From: Alishewanella metallidurans
GTDB lineage: Bacteria; Pseudomonadota; Gammaproteobacteria; Enterobacterales; Alteromonadaceae
Direction of reading: 5' to 3'
Assembly (NCBI RefSeq): GCF_036983985.1
Contig: NZ_JALAHQ010000005.1
Location: forward strand, 62,001-126,000
Length of the DNA: 64,000 nucleotides
This document shows positions 36,403 to 45,397 of this stretch, in pieces (the first letter of the stretch is position 1; each line of letters starts with the position of its first letter). Position numbers and translations under genes: made by a program. The notes beneath the pieces are model-generated. The model was not told the DNA's origin. It searched no databases and saw only the letters and a program-made list of their open reading frames with translations.

Positions 36403-39189
36403 ATGGCTTCTCTCTCTAGCGCACCGCTAATTTTGGTTGATGGCTCATCTTATTTGTTTCGTGCCTATCATTCGCCGCCACATTTAACGAATTCGCGTGG
36501 TGAAGCAACTGGCGCTATTTATGGCGTAGTAAATATGCTGAAAAGCCTATTGCGTCAATATCAACCAAGCCTGATGGCGGTGGTATTTGATGCGAAGGGA
36601 CCAACCTTTCGTAACGAAATGTATAGCGAATATAAAGCCAATCGTCCGCCGATGCCGGATGATCTGCGTAGCCAAATAGCGCCGCTGCATCGTATTATTG
36701 AGGCGATGGGCTTGCCACTTATATGTATCAGCGGCGTAGAAGCTGACGATGTCATAGGCACGCTGGCACGTCAGGCTAGTCGCGAAGGCCGTAATACACT
36801 GATCTCTACTGGCGATAAAGATATGGCGCAGCTAGTAGATGAACATGTTACGTTAATTAATACGATGACCAATACCTTGCTAGACCCTCAGGGAGTAGTC
36901 GACAAATTTGGTGTTGGCCCTGAATTGATCATCGATTACTTAGCATTAATGGGCGATAAATCTGACAATATACCTGGCTTGCCGGGAGTGGGTGAAAAAA
37001 CCGCCGCCGCGTTATTGCAAGGCATGGGCTCTATAGAACAAATTTATCAACAGCTTGATAAGGTTGCCAGTTTAAGTTTTCGCGGAGCTAAAACGATGGC
37101 GGCGAAATTAGAAGAGTTTCGCGAGCAGCTAACGCTGTCATATCAGTTGGCAACCATAAAAACCGATGTAGAGCTTTCTTGCCAGCTTGCTGATTTAATG
37201 ATTAAAGCACCTGATAATGTTCAGCTTGCTGAACTGTTTAAAGAATGTGAGTTTCGACGTTGGCTCAGTGAGGTATTAGATGCCGACAATGAAACGGTAA
37301 TTAAGCCTGCAGCAAAAGCAGCGCAATTAGATATGCTAGACAGTGACGATACTGTTGAAATTCAGCCAGATTTAAACAATAACCATTATATTACGGTGCT
37401 AGATAAAGCAGCATTTAGCAGTATGTTAGAGCAAATTACTAACAGTGAACTCACCGCTTTTGATACTGAAACAACTAGCTTAGATTATATGCAGGCCGAA
37501 TTGGTTGGCTTATCCATGTCTATCGCCGCGGGTTCCGCTTGGTATGTGCCAGTGGCTCACGATTATATTGGTGCACCCGAGCAGTTAAATCGAGATTGGG
37601 TGTTACAGCAGTTAACGCCATGGCTTGAGGATGACAGCAAGGCGAAAGTGGGGCAAAACCTTAAGTACGATCAAAGTATATTGGCGCGTTATAAGGTCAC
37701 GCTGGCAGGTATTCGTTTTGATACCATGCTTGAATCATACGTACTTAACTCGGTTGCTGCACGGCATGATATGGATAGCTTAGCGCTAAAATATTTAGGC
37801 CGTAAAACGGTAAGCTTTGTTGATATTGCCGGTAAAGGTGCCAAGCAACTAACGTTTAATCAAATAGAACTAGAAAAAGCCGCACAATATGCGGCAGAAG
37901 ATGCCGATATTACCTTACAACTGCACCAAGCATTATGGCCGCAGTTACAGCAACACGATGGTTTGGTGTCGGTATTGCGTAATATTGAAATACCCTTGGT
38001 GGATATTTTATCGCGTATTGAGCGCTATGGCGTACTCATTGATAGCAAACTCTTACTTAAACAAAGTGAGCAGTTAGCTGTGCGTATTGCTGAACTAGAA
38101 CAGTTAGCCTATGAGCAAGCGGGTAAGCAGTTTAACCTAGCGTCACCCAAGCAGCTGCAGGAAATTCTTTTTGAACAAATGACGTTGCCAGTATTAAAGA
38201 AAACGCCAACTGGTGCGCCCTCTACCGCTGAAGAGGTGTTAGCTGAGCTGGCGCTTGAGTATGAATTTCCTAAGTTAATTACAGAGCATCGTGGCTTAAC
38301 CAAGCTTAAATCGACCTACACCGACAAGCTACCTAAAATGCAAAATGCGGCAACAGGCCGTGTGCATACGTCGTATCATCAAGCGGTTGCTGCAACCGGT
38401 CGGTTAAGCTCAACAGATCCTAATTTACAGAATATTCCTATCCGTACCGAAGAAGGGCGGCGTATTCGCCAAGCTTTTATCGCGCCTGCCGGTAAAAAAA
38501 TTGTCGCTGTCGATTATTCACAAATAGAGCTGCGTATTATGGCGCATTTGTCACAAGATAAAGCCTTGTTATATGCGTTTGCTCATGGCCAGGATATTCA
38601 CCGTGCTACAGCCGCGGAAGTATTTGGTGTCAGCCTAAGTGAGGTTACGTCAGATCAGCGGCGCAGCGCCAAAGCGGTAAACTTTGGCCTTATTTATGGT
38701 ATGTCGGCCTTTGGTTTGGCAAAACAATTGGGCGTTAGCCGTAACGAAGCTCAGCAATATGTAGATCGTTATTTTGAACGTTTCCCTGGCGTATTAAGTT
38801 ATATGGAACGCACCCGCCAACAGGCACACGAGCAAGGTTATGTCGAAACCTTATTTGGTCGACGTTTGTATTTGCCAGAAATTAACGCGCAAAATATGAT
38901 GCGGCGCAAAGGCGCAGAGCGAGCCGCAATTAATGCGCCAATGCAGGGCACTGCCGCAGATATAATAAAAAAAGCCATGATAGTAGTAGACGCTTGGTTG
39001 CAGCAACAAACCACGCCAGTGGCTACGATGATTATGCAAGTACACGATGAATTAGTGTTTGAAGTTGACGCTGATAAGGTTGAGCAGGTAAAGGCGCAGC
39101 TAGTTGAGCTGATGGCTAAGGCTGCGCATTTAGACGTGCCGTTGTTAGCTGAAGCGGGGGATGGTGATAATTGGGATCAAGCGCATTAA
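36403..39189 (+). CDS. polA: DNA polymerase I
   Basis: A 928-residue protein, the usual length. The N-terminal 5'-3' exonuclease domain (about 1-290) includes LMGDKSDNIPGLPGVGEKTA. The middle 3'-5' exonuclease domain starts at TAFDTETTSLD (near residue 352) and keeps its Asp and Glu. The polymerase domain carries VDYSQIELRIMAHLSQD, RRSAKAVNFGLIYGMSAFG and VHDELVFEV. It fills gaps in repair and removes RNA primers. All three activities look intact. engB lies downstream on the opposite strand, as in many gammaproteobacteria. Confidence 0.97.
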   Translation: MASLSSAPLILVDGSSYLFRAYHSPPHLTNSRGEATGAIYGVVNMLKSLLRQYQPSLMAVVFDAKGPTFRNEMYSEYKANRPPMPDDLRSQIAPLHRIIEAMGLPLICISGVEADDVIGTLARQASREGRNTLISTGDKDMAQLVDEHVTLINTMTNTLLDPQGVVDKFGVGPELIIDYLALMGDKSDNIPGLPGVGEKTAAALLQGMGSIEQIYQQLDKVASLSFRGAKTMAAKLEEFREQLTLSYQLATIKTDVELSCQLADLMIKAPDNVQLAELFKECEFRRWLSEVLDADNETVIKPAAKAAQLDMLDSDDTVEIQPDLNNNHYITVLDKAAFSSMLEQITNSELTAFDTETTSLDYMQAELVGLSMSIAAGSAWYVPVAHDYIGAPEQLNRDWVLQQLTPWLEDDSKAKVGQNLKYDQSILARYKVTLAGIRFDTMLESYVLNSVAARHDMDSLALKYLGRKTVSFVDIAGKGAKQLTFNQIELEKAAQYAAEDADITLQLHQALWPQLQQHDGLVSVLRNIEIPLVDILSRIERYGVLIDSKLLLKQSEQLAVRIAELEQLAYEQAGKQFNLASPKQLQEILFEQMTLPVLKKTPTGAPSTAEEVLAELALEYEFPKLITEHRGLTKLKSTYTDKLPKMQNAATGRVHTSYHQAVAATGRLSSTDPNLQNIPIRTEEGRRIRQAFIAPAGKKIVAVDYSQIELRIMAHLSQDKALLYAFAHGQDIHRATAAEVFGVSLSEVTSDQRRSAKAVNFGLIYGMSAFGLAKQLGVSRNEAQQYVDRYFERFPGVLSYMERTRQQAHEQGYVETLFGRRLYLPEINAQNMMRRKGAERAAINAPMQGTAADIIKKAMIVVDAWLQQQTTPVATMIMQVHDELVFEVDADKVEQVKAQLVELMAKAAHLDVPLLAEAGDGDNWDQAH

Positions 39190-39262
39190 TTTTTTTGAAC
39201 TAAATAATATTGCTCGAGTCATAAGTTATAGCAAGATTATTTATCTCTCCTGTGTCCATCTT

Positions 39263-39292
39263 AACCCCGTCGTTTGATGGGGGTTTTTTTTT
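39263..39292 (+). terminator. polA terminator
   Basis: A GC-rich stem CCCCGTC/GATGGGG (with one G-U pair) is followed by nine T residues, 75 bases after the polA stop. Confidence 0.85.
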
Positions 39293-39426
39293 GCTTAAAA
39301 TTACCGCACACGATTCGTGATTAGAAACCTCAGCACTGTCAGTTGATACACTAGTTGAAAACTAATAGCGCATTTAAATTTAGAGTAAATACTTTAAACG
39401 CTAAAAGAATGCTGTATACTAGACGC

Positions 39427-39513
39427 GTCTTAGATATAAGACACCCTGTTGATTTGAAATTATAGCTTCTCCCCCGTTTGCTATAACCGACACCTTCGAG
39501 TGTCGGTTTTTTT
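39427..39513 (+). ncRNA. candidate small RNA in the polA-engB gap (Spot 42 position)
   Basis: About 87 nucleotides fold as three hairpins in a row. The first is GTCTTA/TAAGAC with a GATA loop (39427-39442). The second is TTATAGC/GCTATAA (39460-39486) with a 13-base loop, TTCTCCCCCGTTT. The third is the terminator stem CCGACAC/GTGTCGG followed by seven T (39487-39513). A TATACT box at 39415-39420 sits the right distance upstream. In Escherichia coli and several other orders, the gap between polA and engB (yihA) encodes Spot 42 (spf). Here the 5' part does not look like the conserved Spot 42 sequence, so it is a positional analogue or a strongly diverged homologue. The C-rich loop could pair with ribosome-binding sites. 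Confidence 0.6.
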
Positions 39514-39524
39514 ATGCCTTAACC

Positions 39525-40184
39525 TTAGGTTATGTCGAACGCGCTATCCTCTGCGCCGTACCATGTATCAAGCACCTGTTCTAATTCTTCTAAGCCTTGT
39601 TTATTTAGCGAGCTAAAAGTGTGAACAGTAACGTTACCCATAAAGGCCATAGCGGCTTCTCGTACTTCTGACAGCACTTTTTTTCGTGCACCAACGGCTA
39701 ATTTATCCGATTTAGTTAAAAGAATCAGTACCTCTAACTCACTTTGCACCGCCCAGTGAATAAGATCTTGGTCTAAATCTTTTAATGGATGACGAATATC
39801 CATTAATACCACCAGCCCTTTCAAACTGCTGCGTTTCATTAGATACTCAGCCAACGACTTTTGCCATTTTTCTTTTACCGCTAAGGGTACTTTGGCAAAG
39901 CCATAGCCTGGTAAATCTATTAAACGACGCTCAGCATCTAAGCTGAATGTGTTAATCAGCTGAGTACGGCCCGGTGTTTTACTGGTGCGGGCTAAACTAT
40001 TTTGCCGCGTTAATGTGTTTAATGCGCTAGACTTACCGGCGTTAGAACGGCCGGCAAATGCCACTTCGATGCCTTCATCAGCAGGAAGTGCTTTGATATC
40101 GGGTGCGCTAGTTAAAAAAGTAGCACGCTGATAATTGATTTTTGACTTGTACACAGCCTTCTCCGGCGAATAATTTGAGCACAT
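39525..40184 (-). CDS. engB: ribosome biogenesis GTPase EngB (YihA/YsxC)
   Basis: A 219-residue GTPase. The G1 loop GRSNAGKSSAL is near residue 45, followed by TPGRTQLIN, the G3 DLPGYGFAKVP, and the G4 TKSDKL near 155. It assists 50S subunit assembly and is usually essential. Its place next to polA on the opposite strand is conserved in gammaproteobacteria. The exact start is not certain: the first ATG gives a 29-residue leader before the conserved region. Confidence 0.92.
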   Translation of the reverse strand: MCSNYSPEKAVYKSKINYQRATFLTSAPDIKALPADEGIEVAFAGRSNAGKSSALNTLTRQNSLARTSKTPGRTQLINTFSLDAERRLIDLPGYGFAKVPLAVKEKWQKSLAEYLMKRSSLKGLVVLMDIRHPLKDLDQDLIHWAVQSELEVLILLTKSDKLAVGARKKVLSEVREAAMAFMGNVTVHTFSSLNKQGLEELEQVLDTWYGAEDSAFDIT

Positions 40185-40335
40185 TGTAACGGATCAATCA
40201 GATCGGCAGAAGCTTTTGCATGCGCTATGGGATTTTACTTTGAGCAGTTTCGTGTAAAATAGGCTTAAAAGTGACGGTTAATACACTTGGTTGCCAGTAT
40301 GCTGGCAGTTTAATGCGGACAGAGACGGATAAAAC

Positions 40336-40962
40336 ATGAAAAAAATTCTATTTCCACTGACGCTGTTATTCGGACTTATCGGAACAGCTCAGGCGTTTGA
40401 CGGTGATGCTGAAGCAGGTAAAGCGAAATCAGCAGTATGTGCAGCGTGCCACAATGCCGATGGTAATAGCTTAGTCGACATGTATCCTAAGCTAGCTGGC
40501 CAGCACGCACCTTATATTTATAAGCAGCTGCAAGATTATAAAACCGGTATGGCTACTGGCGGTAAACAAGGCCGCAATAACGGCATTATGTTTGGTATGG
40601 TTGCCGCGTTGTCAGATCAGGACATGAAAGATTTAGCCGCATACTTTTCTTCACAAAAAATGGTTGCTGGTGCTACACCAGAAAATGTGATCGAACGTGG
40701 TGAGCAACTTTATCGTGGTGGCGACGAAAGTCGCGGTATTGCAGCCTGTATTGCCTGCCATGGCCCAAGAGGTTCTGGCTTAAGCTTAGGTGGCTTCCCG
40801 AAAATTTCATTTCAACATGCTAACTATGTTAAAACGACATTAACCGAATTTCGCTCTGGTGCCCGTGCTAACGACTTAAACGGTATGATGGGTGACATTG
40901 CGAAAAAGCTGACTGATGAAGATATTGAAGTGTTGTCACAATACTTAGGTGGCTTACACTAA
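40336..40962 (+). CDS. dihaem cytochrome c4
   Basis: A 208-residue periplasmic cytochrome with a signal peptide (to about residue 20, AQAF). Two haem sites are visible: CAACH near residue 35 and CIACH near 138, with methionine ligands in each half (for example in GIMFGMV). The two halves are similar, as in other c4 proteins, and probably arose by duplication. It carries electrons to terminal oxidases. It is divergent from engB; this neighbourhood is common in the group. Confidence 0.92.
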   Translation: MKKILFPLTLLFGLIGTAQAFDGDAEAGKAKSAVCAACHNADGNSLVDMYPKLAGQHAPYIYKQLQDYKTGMATGGKQGRNNGIMFGMVAALSDQDMKDLAAYFSSQKMVAGATPENVIERGEQLYRGGDESRGIAACIACHGPRGSGLSLGGFPKISFQHANYVKTTLTEFRSGARANDLNGMMGDIAKKLTDEDIEVLSQYLGGLH

Positions 40963-40996
40963 TTCGCTATTTTTAGTGGCGTTAATCTTAAAAAAG

Positions 40997-41018
40997 CCGG
41001 CGTTCATCGCCGGTTTTT
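40997..41018 (+). terminator. cytochrome c4 terminator
   Basis: The perfect stem CCGGCG/CGCCGG with a TTCAT loop is followed by five T and preceded by an A run. Confidence 0.85.
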
Positions 41019-41079
41019 GAATTTTAATGGGTATTTTTGTGCGATATATCTCACATCTGTTGTAAGTAAAAAGCGTAGT

Positions 41080-41107
41080 TTGACTTTAATTATGCTTATA
41101 TTATATT
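41080..41107 (+). promoter_or_regulatory. possible promoter upstream of the CsrB-like RNA
   Basis: TTGACT (41080-41085) and TATATT (41102-41107) are 16 bases apart. A TGTAAG half-site lies just upstream at 41061-41066, resembling one half of the GacA/UvrY binding site, but the other half (CTTACA) is not present. A weaker pair, TTGTTA/TAAATT at 41189-41216, would place the start closer to the GGA region. I cannot choose between them. Confidence 0.35.
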
Positions 41108-41234
41108 TACTTCTCTTGGTAACGTATTGATTTTAAATGGTTAGATAAATACTCGCGTTAAAGTTATGGTTTTACCAGCAACGAAGCCTTGTTATACCGG
41201 TAAAATGAGGTAAATTAGCTAGCAGTTACACTTT

Positions 41235-41537
41235 GTAACGAATGAAAACAGGGAATGTCCGCAGGGAAGTGATAGTGCCAGTACGCAAGTACTTGGAGCC
41301 TTGTTTTCATCGCATCTGGAAGATGTGTGGCGTGAGTTAACGCACAAGGATGAATACTAAAGTATCAGGATGATCGCGAAAAATAAAATTATGCTAGCTA
41401 ACTAGGAAGGCGATATAAAATCCGGAAGTGAACAGACAAGATGTCGAAGATTCACTAGGAAAAACAACAAGTGAGTGACGTGTTGATTTAACACAAATAT
41501 GTACAAGGCGATAAGAGCAATCTTATCGCCTTTTTCT
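41235..41537 (+). ncRNA. csrB: CsrB/RsmZ-like regulatory RNA
   Basis: The 600-base gap after cytochrome c4 carries nine GGA motifs, near 41252, 41265, 41295, 41318, 41348, 41368, 41405, 41424 and 41458. Several sit in classic CsrA-binding hairpin loops: CATCT-GGA-AGATG (41313-41325) and ATCA-GGA-TGAT (41364-41374). A 9-bp inverted repeat ATGAAAACA/TGTTTTCAT closes the 5' part. The 3' end is a strong terminator, a 12-bp stem ending in GCGATAAGA with a GCAA loop and a T run (41505-41535). This architecture is that of RNAs that sequester the translation regulator CsrA. There is no overlapping reading frame on the plus strand. The 5' end is approximate. Confidence 0.8.
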
Positions 41538-41562
41538 ATTAAACAGCCTGGTTTATTGTGCA

Positions 41563-42213
41563 ATGTTAAATAATCAATGCCCGCTATGTTGCGCCGAACA
41601 AATTCAGTTTTTTCATCAAGACAAACGACGAGCTTATTACCAGTGTTTGTGTTGTAAGTTAGTATTTGCCGACCGCTGCAGCCTATTATCACCACAACAA
41701 GAGCTCGCGCATTACCAGCAGCACCAAAATGCGTTAACTGATGTAGGTTATCGCCAGTTTTTACAGCGTATTGCAACTCCGTTGCTTAACCATTTGCCGC
41801 AACAAGGTTTGTTAGGTTTAGACTTTGGTTGTGGCCCCGGCCCTTTGTTGGCACAGATGCTAACTGAGCAGGGGCACCAGATGGCAATATGGGATCCCTA
41901 TTTTGCTAATGATGCGTCTGTTTTACAGCAAAGCTATGATTTTATTAGCTGCACTGAAGCAATAGAACATTTTGTAACCCCAGCTATTGAATGGGCGCTA
42001 TGGTTAAAACTGTTAAAGCCAGATGCTACCCTAGCTATCATGACAAAGTGCTATACTAACGCCGCAGCATTTGCTGATTGGTATTACAAATTAGATCCGA
42101 CTCACATTAGCTTTTTTTGTGAAGACACATTTGCTTACCTCGCTGCTAGAGACAATTTAGTACTAAATGTCGTCGCAAAAGATGTTGTTTTGCTACAGCG
42201 GCGAAAGCATTAG
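41563..42213 (+). CDS. class I SAM-dependent methyltransferase with N-terminal cysteine pairs
   Basis: A 216-residue protein. Residues 1-35 hold two cysteine pairs (CPLC and CLCC), suggesting a small zinc ribbon. A Rossmann methyltransferase domain follows with LDFGCGPGPLL as the SAM-binding motif I and CTEAIEHF as a motif in the position of the acidic loop. This is the layout of a group of small methyltransferases often found beside yihI or hemN in Alteromonadales. The substrate is unknown. Its ATG follows the CsrB-like RNA terminator by 28 bases. Confidence 0.8.
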   Translation: MLNNQCPLCCAEQIQFFHQDKRRAYYQCLCCKLVFADRCSLLSPQQELAHYQQHQNALTDVGYRQFLQRIATPLLNHLPQQGLLGLDFGCGPGPLLAQMLTEQGHQMAIWDPYFANDASVLQQSYDFISCTEAIEHFVTPAIEWALWLKLLKPDATLAIMTKCYTNAAAFADWYYKLDPTHISFFCEDTFAYLAARDNLVLNVVAKDVVLLQRRKH

Positions 42214-42266
42214 TGTTTCTAATGAAAACTGGTTAAAATGTGCGCCCTTTTTTACAGGTAAAAAAC

Positions 42267-42821
42267 ATGACTCGTCAGAAAAAAACTCGCTTGACCGGCC
42301 CTAATGGCCAACGGCATTTATCAACGATAGAGATCCGCAAAACTCGCGAGCCTCAAGAGCAGAGCAAGAAAAAAGGTGCGGGTTTAAAAGCTGGTAATCG
42401 CAACAATGTAGCTGCTATTGCAGCGGATGCTAATGGCGAGCCAGTAAAAAAAGATAAACGTATTGGCAGTAAAAAGCCAATAGTGCTAGTGCTGACCGAG
42501 GCGCCGGTAGCGGAAAAGCCGCAAGTGATACTGCAGCCTAAAGCCAGTTTAAGCAAAGTAAGACCAGTTGAGTTAACCGCTGAACAAGAGCTCGCCTTGA
42601 TTGAAAATGATAGCTTCCTACATGAGTTGTTAGAGCGAGTTGAGAAAGACGAAGTGTTAACCGGAAAAGACGCTAAATATTTTAATGCTAAAACAGCGAG
42701 ACTAGACCAGCTGTTACAGCAGTTAGGCTTAGTTGATGACGCTGATGAAGAAGAGATTGATCCGTTAGCCGCTTTTGAAAGTAAAGATTGGCGTAAAGAT
42801 TTGATCGGCGACGAGGATTAA
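42267..42821 (+). CDS. yihI: Der GTPase-activating protein YihI
   Basis: A 184-residue protein. The basic N-terminal MTRQKKTRLTG leads into a lysine-rich unstructured region. The C-terminal helical part (ELTAEQELALIENDSFLHELLERVE) is acidic and ends in EIDPLAAFESKDWRKDL. YihI stimulates the GTPase Der during 50S assembly. I chose the ATG at 42267 because it gives the family start and follows AGGT at 42256-42259. engB, another ribosome assembly gene, is nearby. Confidence 0.88.
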   Translation: MTRQKKTRLTGPNGQRHLSTIEIRKTREPQEQSKKKGAGLKAGNRNNVAAIAADANGEPVKKDKRIGSKKPIVLVLTEAPVAEKPQVILQPKASLSKVRPVELTAEQELALIENDSFLHELLERVEKDEVLTGKDAKYFNAKTARLDQLLQQLGLVDDADEEEIDPLAAFESKDWRKDLIGDED

Positions 42822-42823
42822 TT

Positions 42824-43279
42824 TTGACTAGTAGCGTATTCGTAGCATTTGTTGTTGCGGCAGTATTGATTGTGGCTTTAGCGTTTTACGCCGGTAGCTT
42901 GCTGTGGCGCGTGCAGCAGCAGAGCAAGGCTGCGCAGCTAGAGTTAGCAGAAAAACGGCAGTATTTGCGTGACAGTATTATATTAATTTGTAAGGCGATG
43001 CTGGCCGAGCAGTGCGAGTTATCAGAAGGGGCGCTGCGAGTTTGGGTATTGTTAGATCACTTAGCGCCAGAGCATAAGCTTGATCCTATTGCTAGCTACC
43101 CGGGTTTGTATCAGATGTACCAAGTAGTTAAAGACATGCCAACCCACAAGGCGCGTAAAGCGCAGGACAAAGCACTAACGCAACAGCAAGACGTATTGCG
43201 GTTAAAAGCTGAACAAGATTTAAAACCGCTTATTTTAATTGATGCTGATACCTTATTAAAGCGCTTCCAGCCTGCTTAA
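42824..43279 (+). CDS. DUF2489 membrane-anchored protein
   Basis: A 151-residue protein with one N-terminal transmembrane helix (about 5-27), then a cytoplasmic helical domain with AEKRQYLRDSIILICKAMLAEQCELSEGALR. This matches the DUF2489 family that follows yihI in several gammaproteobacteria. The only reasonable start is a TTG at 42824, two bases after the yihI stop, so translation is probably coupled. The function is unknown. Confidence 0.75.
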   Translation: MTSSVFVAFVVAAVLIVALAFYAGSLLWRVQQQSKAAQLELAEKRQYLRDSIILICKAMLAEQCELSEGALRVWVLLDHLAPEHKLDPIASYPGLYQMYQVVKDMPTHKARKAQDKALTQQQDVLRLKAEQDLKPLILIDADTLLKRFQPA

Positions 43280-43301
43280 ACAAACCGAAAGCCAAGGATT
43301 A

Positions 43302-44585
43302 TTATTGCCGGTAAATTTGACCGGCTTTCATTACAAAGTTTACTTTTCCCATTAGGCTAATATCTTTTAACGGATCGCCTTCTACCGCAACAATATCGGC
43401 TATTTTCCCTACTTTAATACTGCCAAGCTCGTCGGCAACACCCAGTAAGCGCGCACCTTCAATGGTTGCACTTTGAATAGCTTCTATCGCTGGCATGCCT
43501 GCTTCTGTCATATAGACAAACTCACGCCAGTTATTACCATGTTCATACACACCGGCATCAGTACCAAAGGCTATTTTTACCCCAGTTTTATAAGCTTCAG
43601 CAAAGGTTTGCTGAATTTTGCTACCAATAGTTGCTGCTTTAGGTTGCACCAGATCGGGGAAAAAACCTGGAATGCGTGATTTTTCTTCAGCCCATTTTCC
43701 AGCAATAATGGTTGGTACAAAGTAAGTACCCTGTTTGCGCATTAGTGCCATGGTGCTTTTATCCATGTAAGTGCCATGCTCTATTGAGTCGACTCCGGCT
43801 TTAATAGCGCGCTCCATACCCTCTTTACCATGGGCATGTACAGCTATCTTCATGCCATAATCTTTCGCTGTGCTAACAATGGCCGCGAGTTCTTCATCAG
43901 TAAACTGGGGGTTACTGCCGCTTTTAGCGACACTTAGCACACCGCCAGTAGCGGTAATTTTAATTAAATCTGAACCCTCTTTATAGCGTTGGCGTACCGC
44001 TTTTCGTGCTTCGTCGGCGCCATTTATTACACCATCTTTCGGGCCTGGATCGGCCATTAATGCCAAGGCTAAACCGTTGGTAGGGTCGGCATGCCCGCCG
44101 GTTGTTGCCAGCGATTTACCCGCAGCAAAAATACGCGGGCCGTTAATGTAGCCTTTTGCGATAGCTTTTTTTAGTGCCACACTAATACCGTGGTTATCAC
44201 CTAACTCGCGCACTGTGGTAAAACCGGCCATCAGAGTTTTTTCGGCGTAAGTTGCACCGCGTAAAGCATAGTCGGCTTCATTCATTGAAAAGCCCTCGCT
44301 GTATGCTGTAGCGCTAAACTGCGAGTAGAAATGGGTGTGCATATCCATTAAACCCGGCATTACCGTGTGCTGGCGTAAATCAATTACCGTATCGTTAGCG
44401 CCTGGCTGACGATAACCGGCTTCCAGTGCAGTAATTTTGTCTTGGTCAACGACTATAGTTTGCTCAGTTAATACCGTTTTATTTTCGGCAGTAATTACTT
44501 TTCCGGCGTGAATAAGTGTTGCTGCATGTGGCTGGGCACAAATACAGACAGTAGCTAAAAGAAGCGCTATTGGCGTTTTTTTCAT
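43302..44585 (-). CDS. exported metal-dependent amidohydrolase
   Basis: A 427-residue protein with a signal peptide (to about residue 21, PHAA). The amidohydrolase core is intact: MDMHTHFYSQF (metal HxH) near residue 78, AVHAHGKEG near 246, SIEHGTYMD, and AFGTDAGVYEHG near 340. Members are Xaa-Pro dipeptidases or imidazolonepropionase-like hydrolases exported to the periplasm. The natural substrate cannot be read from the sequence. Confidence 0.85.
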   Translation of the reverse strand: MKKTPIALLLATVCICAQPHAATLIHAGKVITAENKTVLTEQTIVVDQDKITALEAGYRQPGANDTVIDLRQHTVMPGLMDMHTHFYSQFSATAYSEGFSMNEADYALRGATYAEKTLMAGFTTVRELGDNHGISVALKKAIAKGYINGPRIFAAGKSLATTGGHADPTNGLALALMADPGPKDGVINGADEARKAVRQRYKEGSDLIKITATGGVLSVAKSGSNPQFTDEELAAIVSTAKDYGMKIAVHAHGKEGMERAIKAGVDSIEHGTYMDKSTMALMRKQGTYFVPTIIAGKWAEEKSRIPGFFPDLVQPKAATIGSKIQQTFAEAYKTGVKIAFGTDAGVYEHGNNWREFVYMTEAGMPAIEAIQSATIEGARLLGVADELGSIKVGKIADIVAVEGDPLKDISLMGKVNFVMKAGQIYRQ

Positions 44586-44692
44586 TTTGGTTATGGCCTT
44601 ATATGTTTAACGATTTAATCAGTGTTAACACAGTAGAAAAAATCAACAATGCGCTTTAGACAGAATGCTGTTTTTTAATGACCAATATGGGT

Positions 44693-45265
44693 TTAGGTTA
44701 TGGCAAAAGTAAATGGATAAGCGGCGCTTTTTAATTGATAGTGTTGCTGGTGGTTGCAGTAAACCGCATTGGCTTGCTCTGCTAGTTGGTAGTAAACATT
44801 GCGGCTTAACTTGGCATCTAACCCTCGCCATAGTTGTAAGTAGGGCAGCAGCTGTTGTTGTGGGTCGGCCTTTAGTACTAACGGATATTGTGGGCTTACT
44901 AGCACTTGTTGCTGCAAATTTGTCGTTAAATTTAATGCTGGGCCTGCAGCTGTTTCTAACCACGCCCAATCGACGATTAAAAACGGCGCATCAGCAACCG
45001 TTATGCGCATTTTCTCTACCGGCGTTTGCAAGAAATATTCATTATTCTGTCGTAACAATACTGATGTAAATAAGGTGACTAATGCCGGACGCTGAATTTT
45101 GCTGTGTTGATAATACCAATCGCCCTCAGCGTTTATATGTATCGGTATATCACCACAAAACGGCGGGTTCCAGCTTTCCACTGGTGCCAGATCGGTTTGC
45201 TGTAGCTGTTGTTGCAGCGTTTGTAGATTAAAAGCAGAAGCCGTAGTTAGTGTTTTCATAGCCAT
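44693..45265 (-). CDS. DUF1285 family protein
   Basis: A protein of about 190 residues. The WNPPFCGDIPIHINAEGDWYYQHSKIQR block near residues 38-60 and an FLIVDWAWLETAAGPALNLTTNL block are typical of DUF1285. It has no signal peptide or membrane helix. Two in-frame ATGs lie six bases apart at the start and I cannot choose between them. The function of the family is unknown to me. Confidence 0.75.
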   Translation of the reverse strand: MAMKTLTTASAFNLQTLQQQLQQTDLAPVESWNPPFCGDIPIHINAEGDWYYQHSKIQRPALVTLFTSVLLRQNNEYFLQTPVEKMRITVADAPFLIVDWAWLETAAGPALNLTTNLQQQVLVSPQYPLVLKADPQQQLLPYLQLWRGLDAKLSRNVYYQLAEQANAVYCNHQQHYQLKSAAYPFTFAIT

Positions 45266-45397
45266 AAAGACTAGCAAAGATAAGCTAATGGCGAAAGAAA
45301 AACTGGTGAGTTTAGCCTGTTTTAGCGGCTATAACGCAGTGTAATATGGTATTATTTACCCCGATTTATTATCGCAATGGGTTATAGGAGCAAATTT

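Noticed and set aside
36192..36419. 75-codon plus-strand frame before polA
   Set aside because: It has no good ribosome site, runs into the polA start in another frame, and its composition looks like non-coding AT-rich sequence.
41402..41776. 124-codon minus-strand frame
   Set aside because: It covers the 3' half of the CsrB-like RNA with its terminator and the start of the methyltransferase gene, and shows no recognisable domain.
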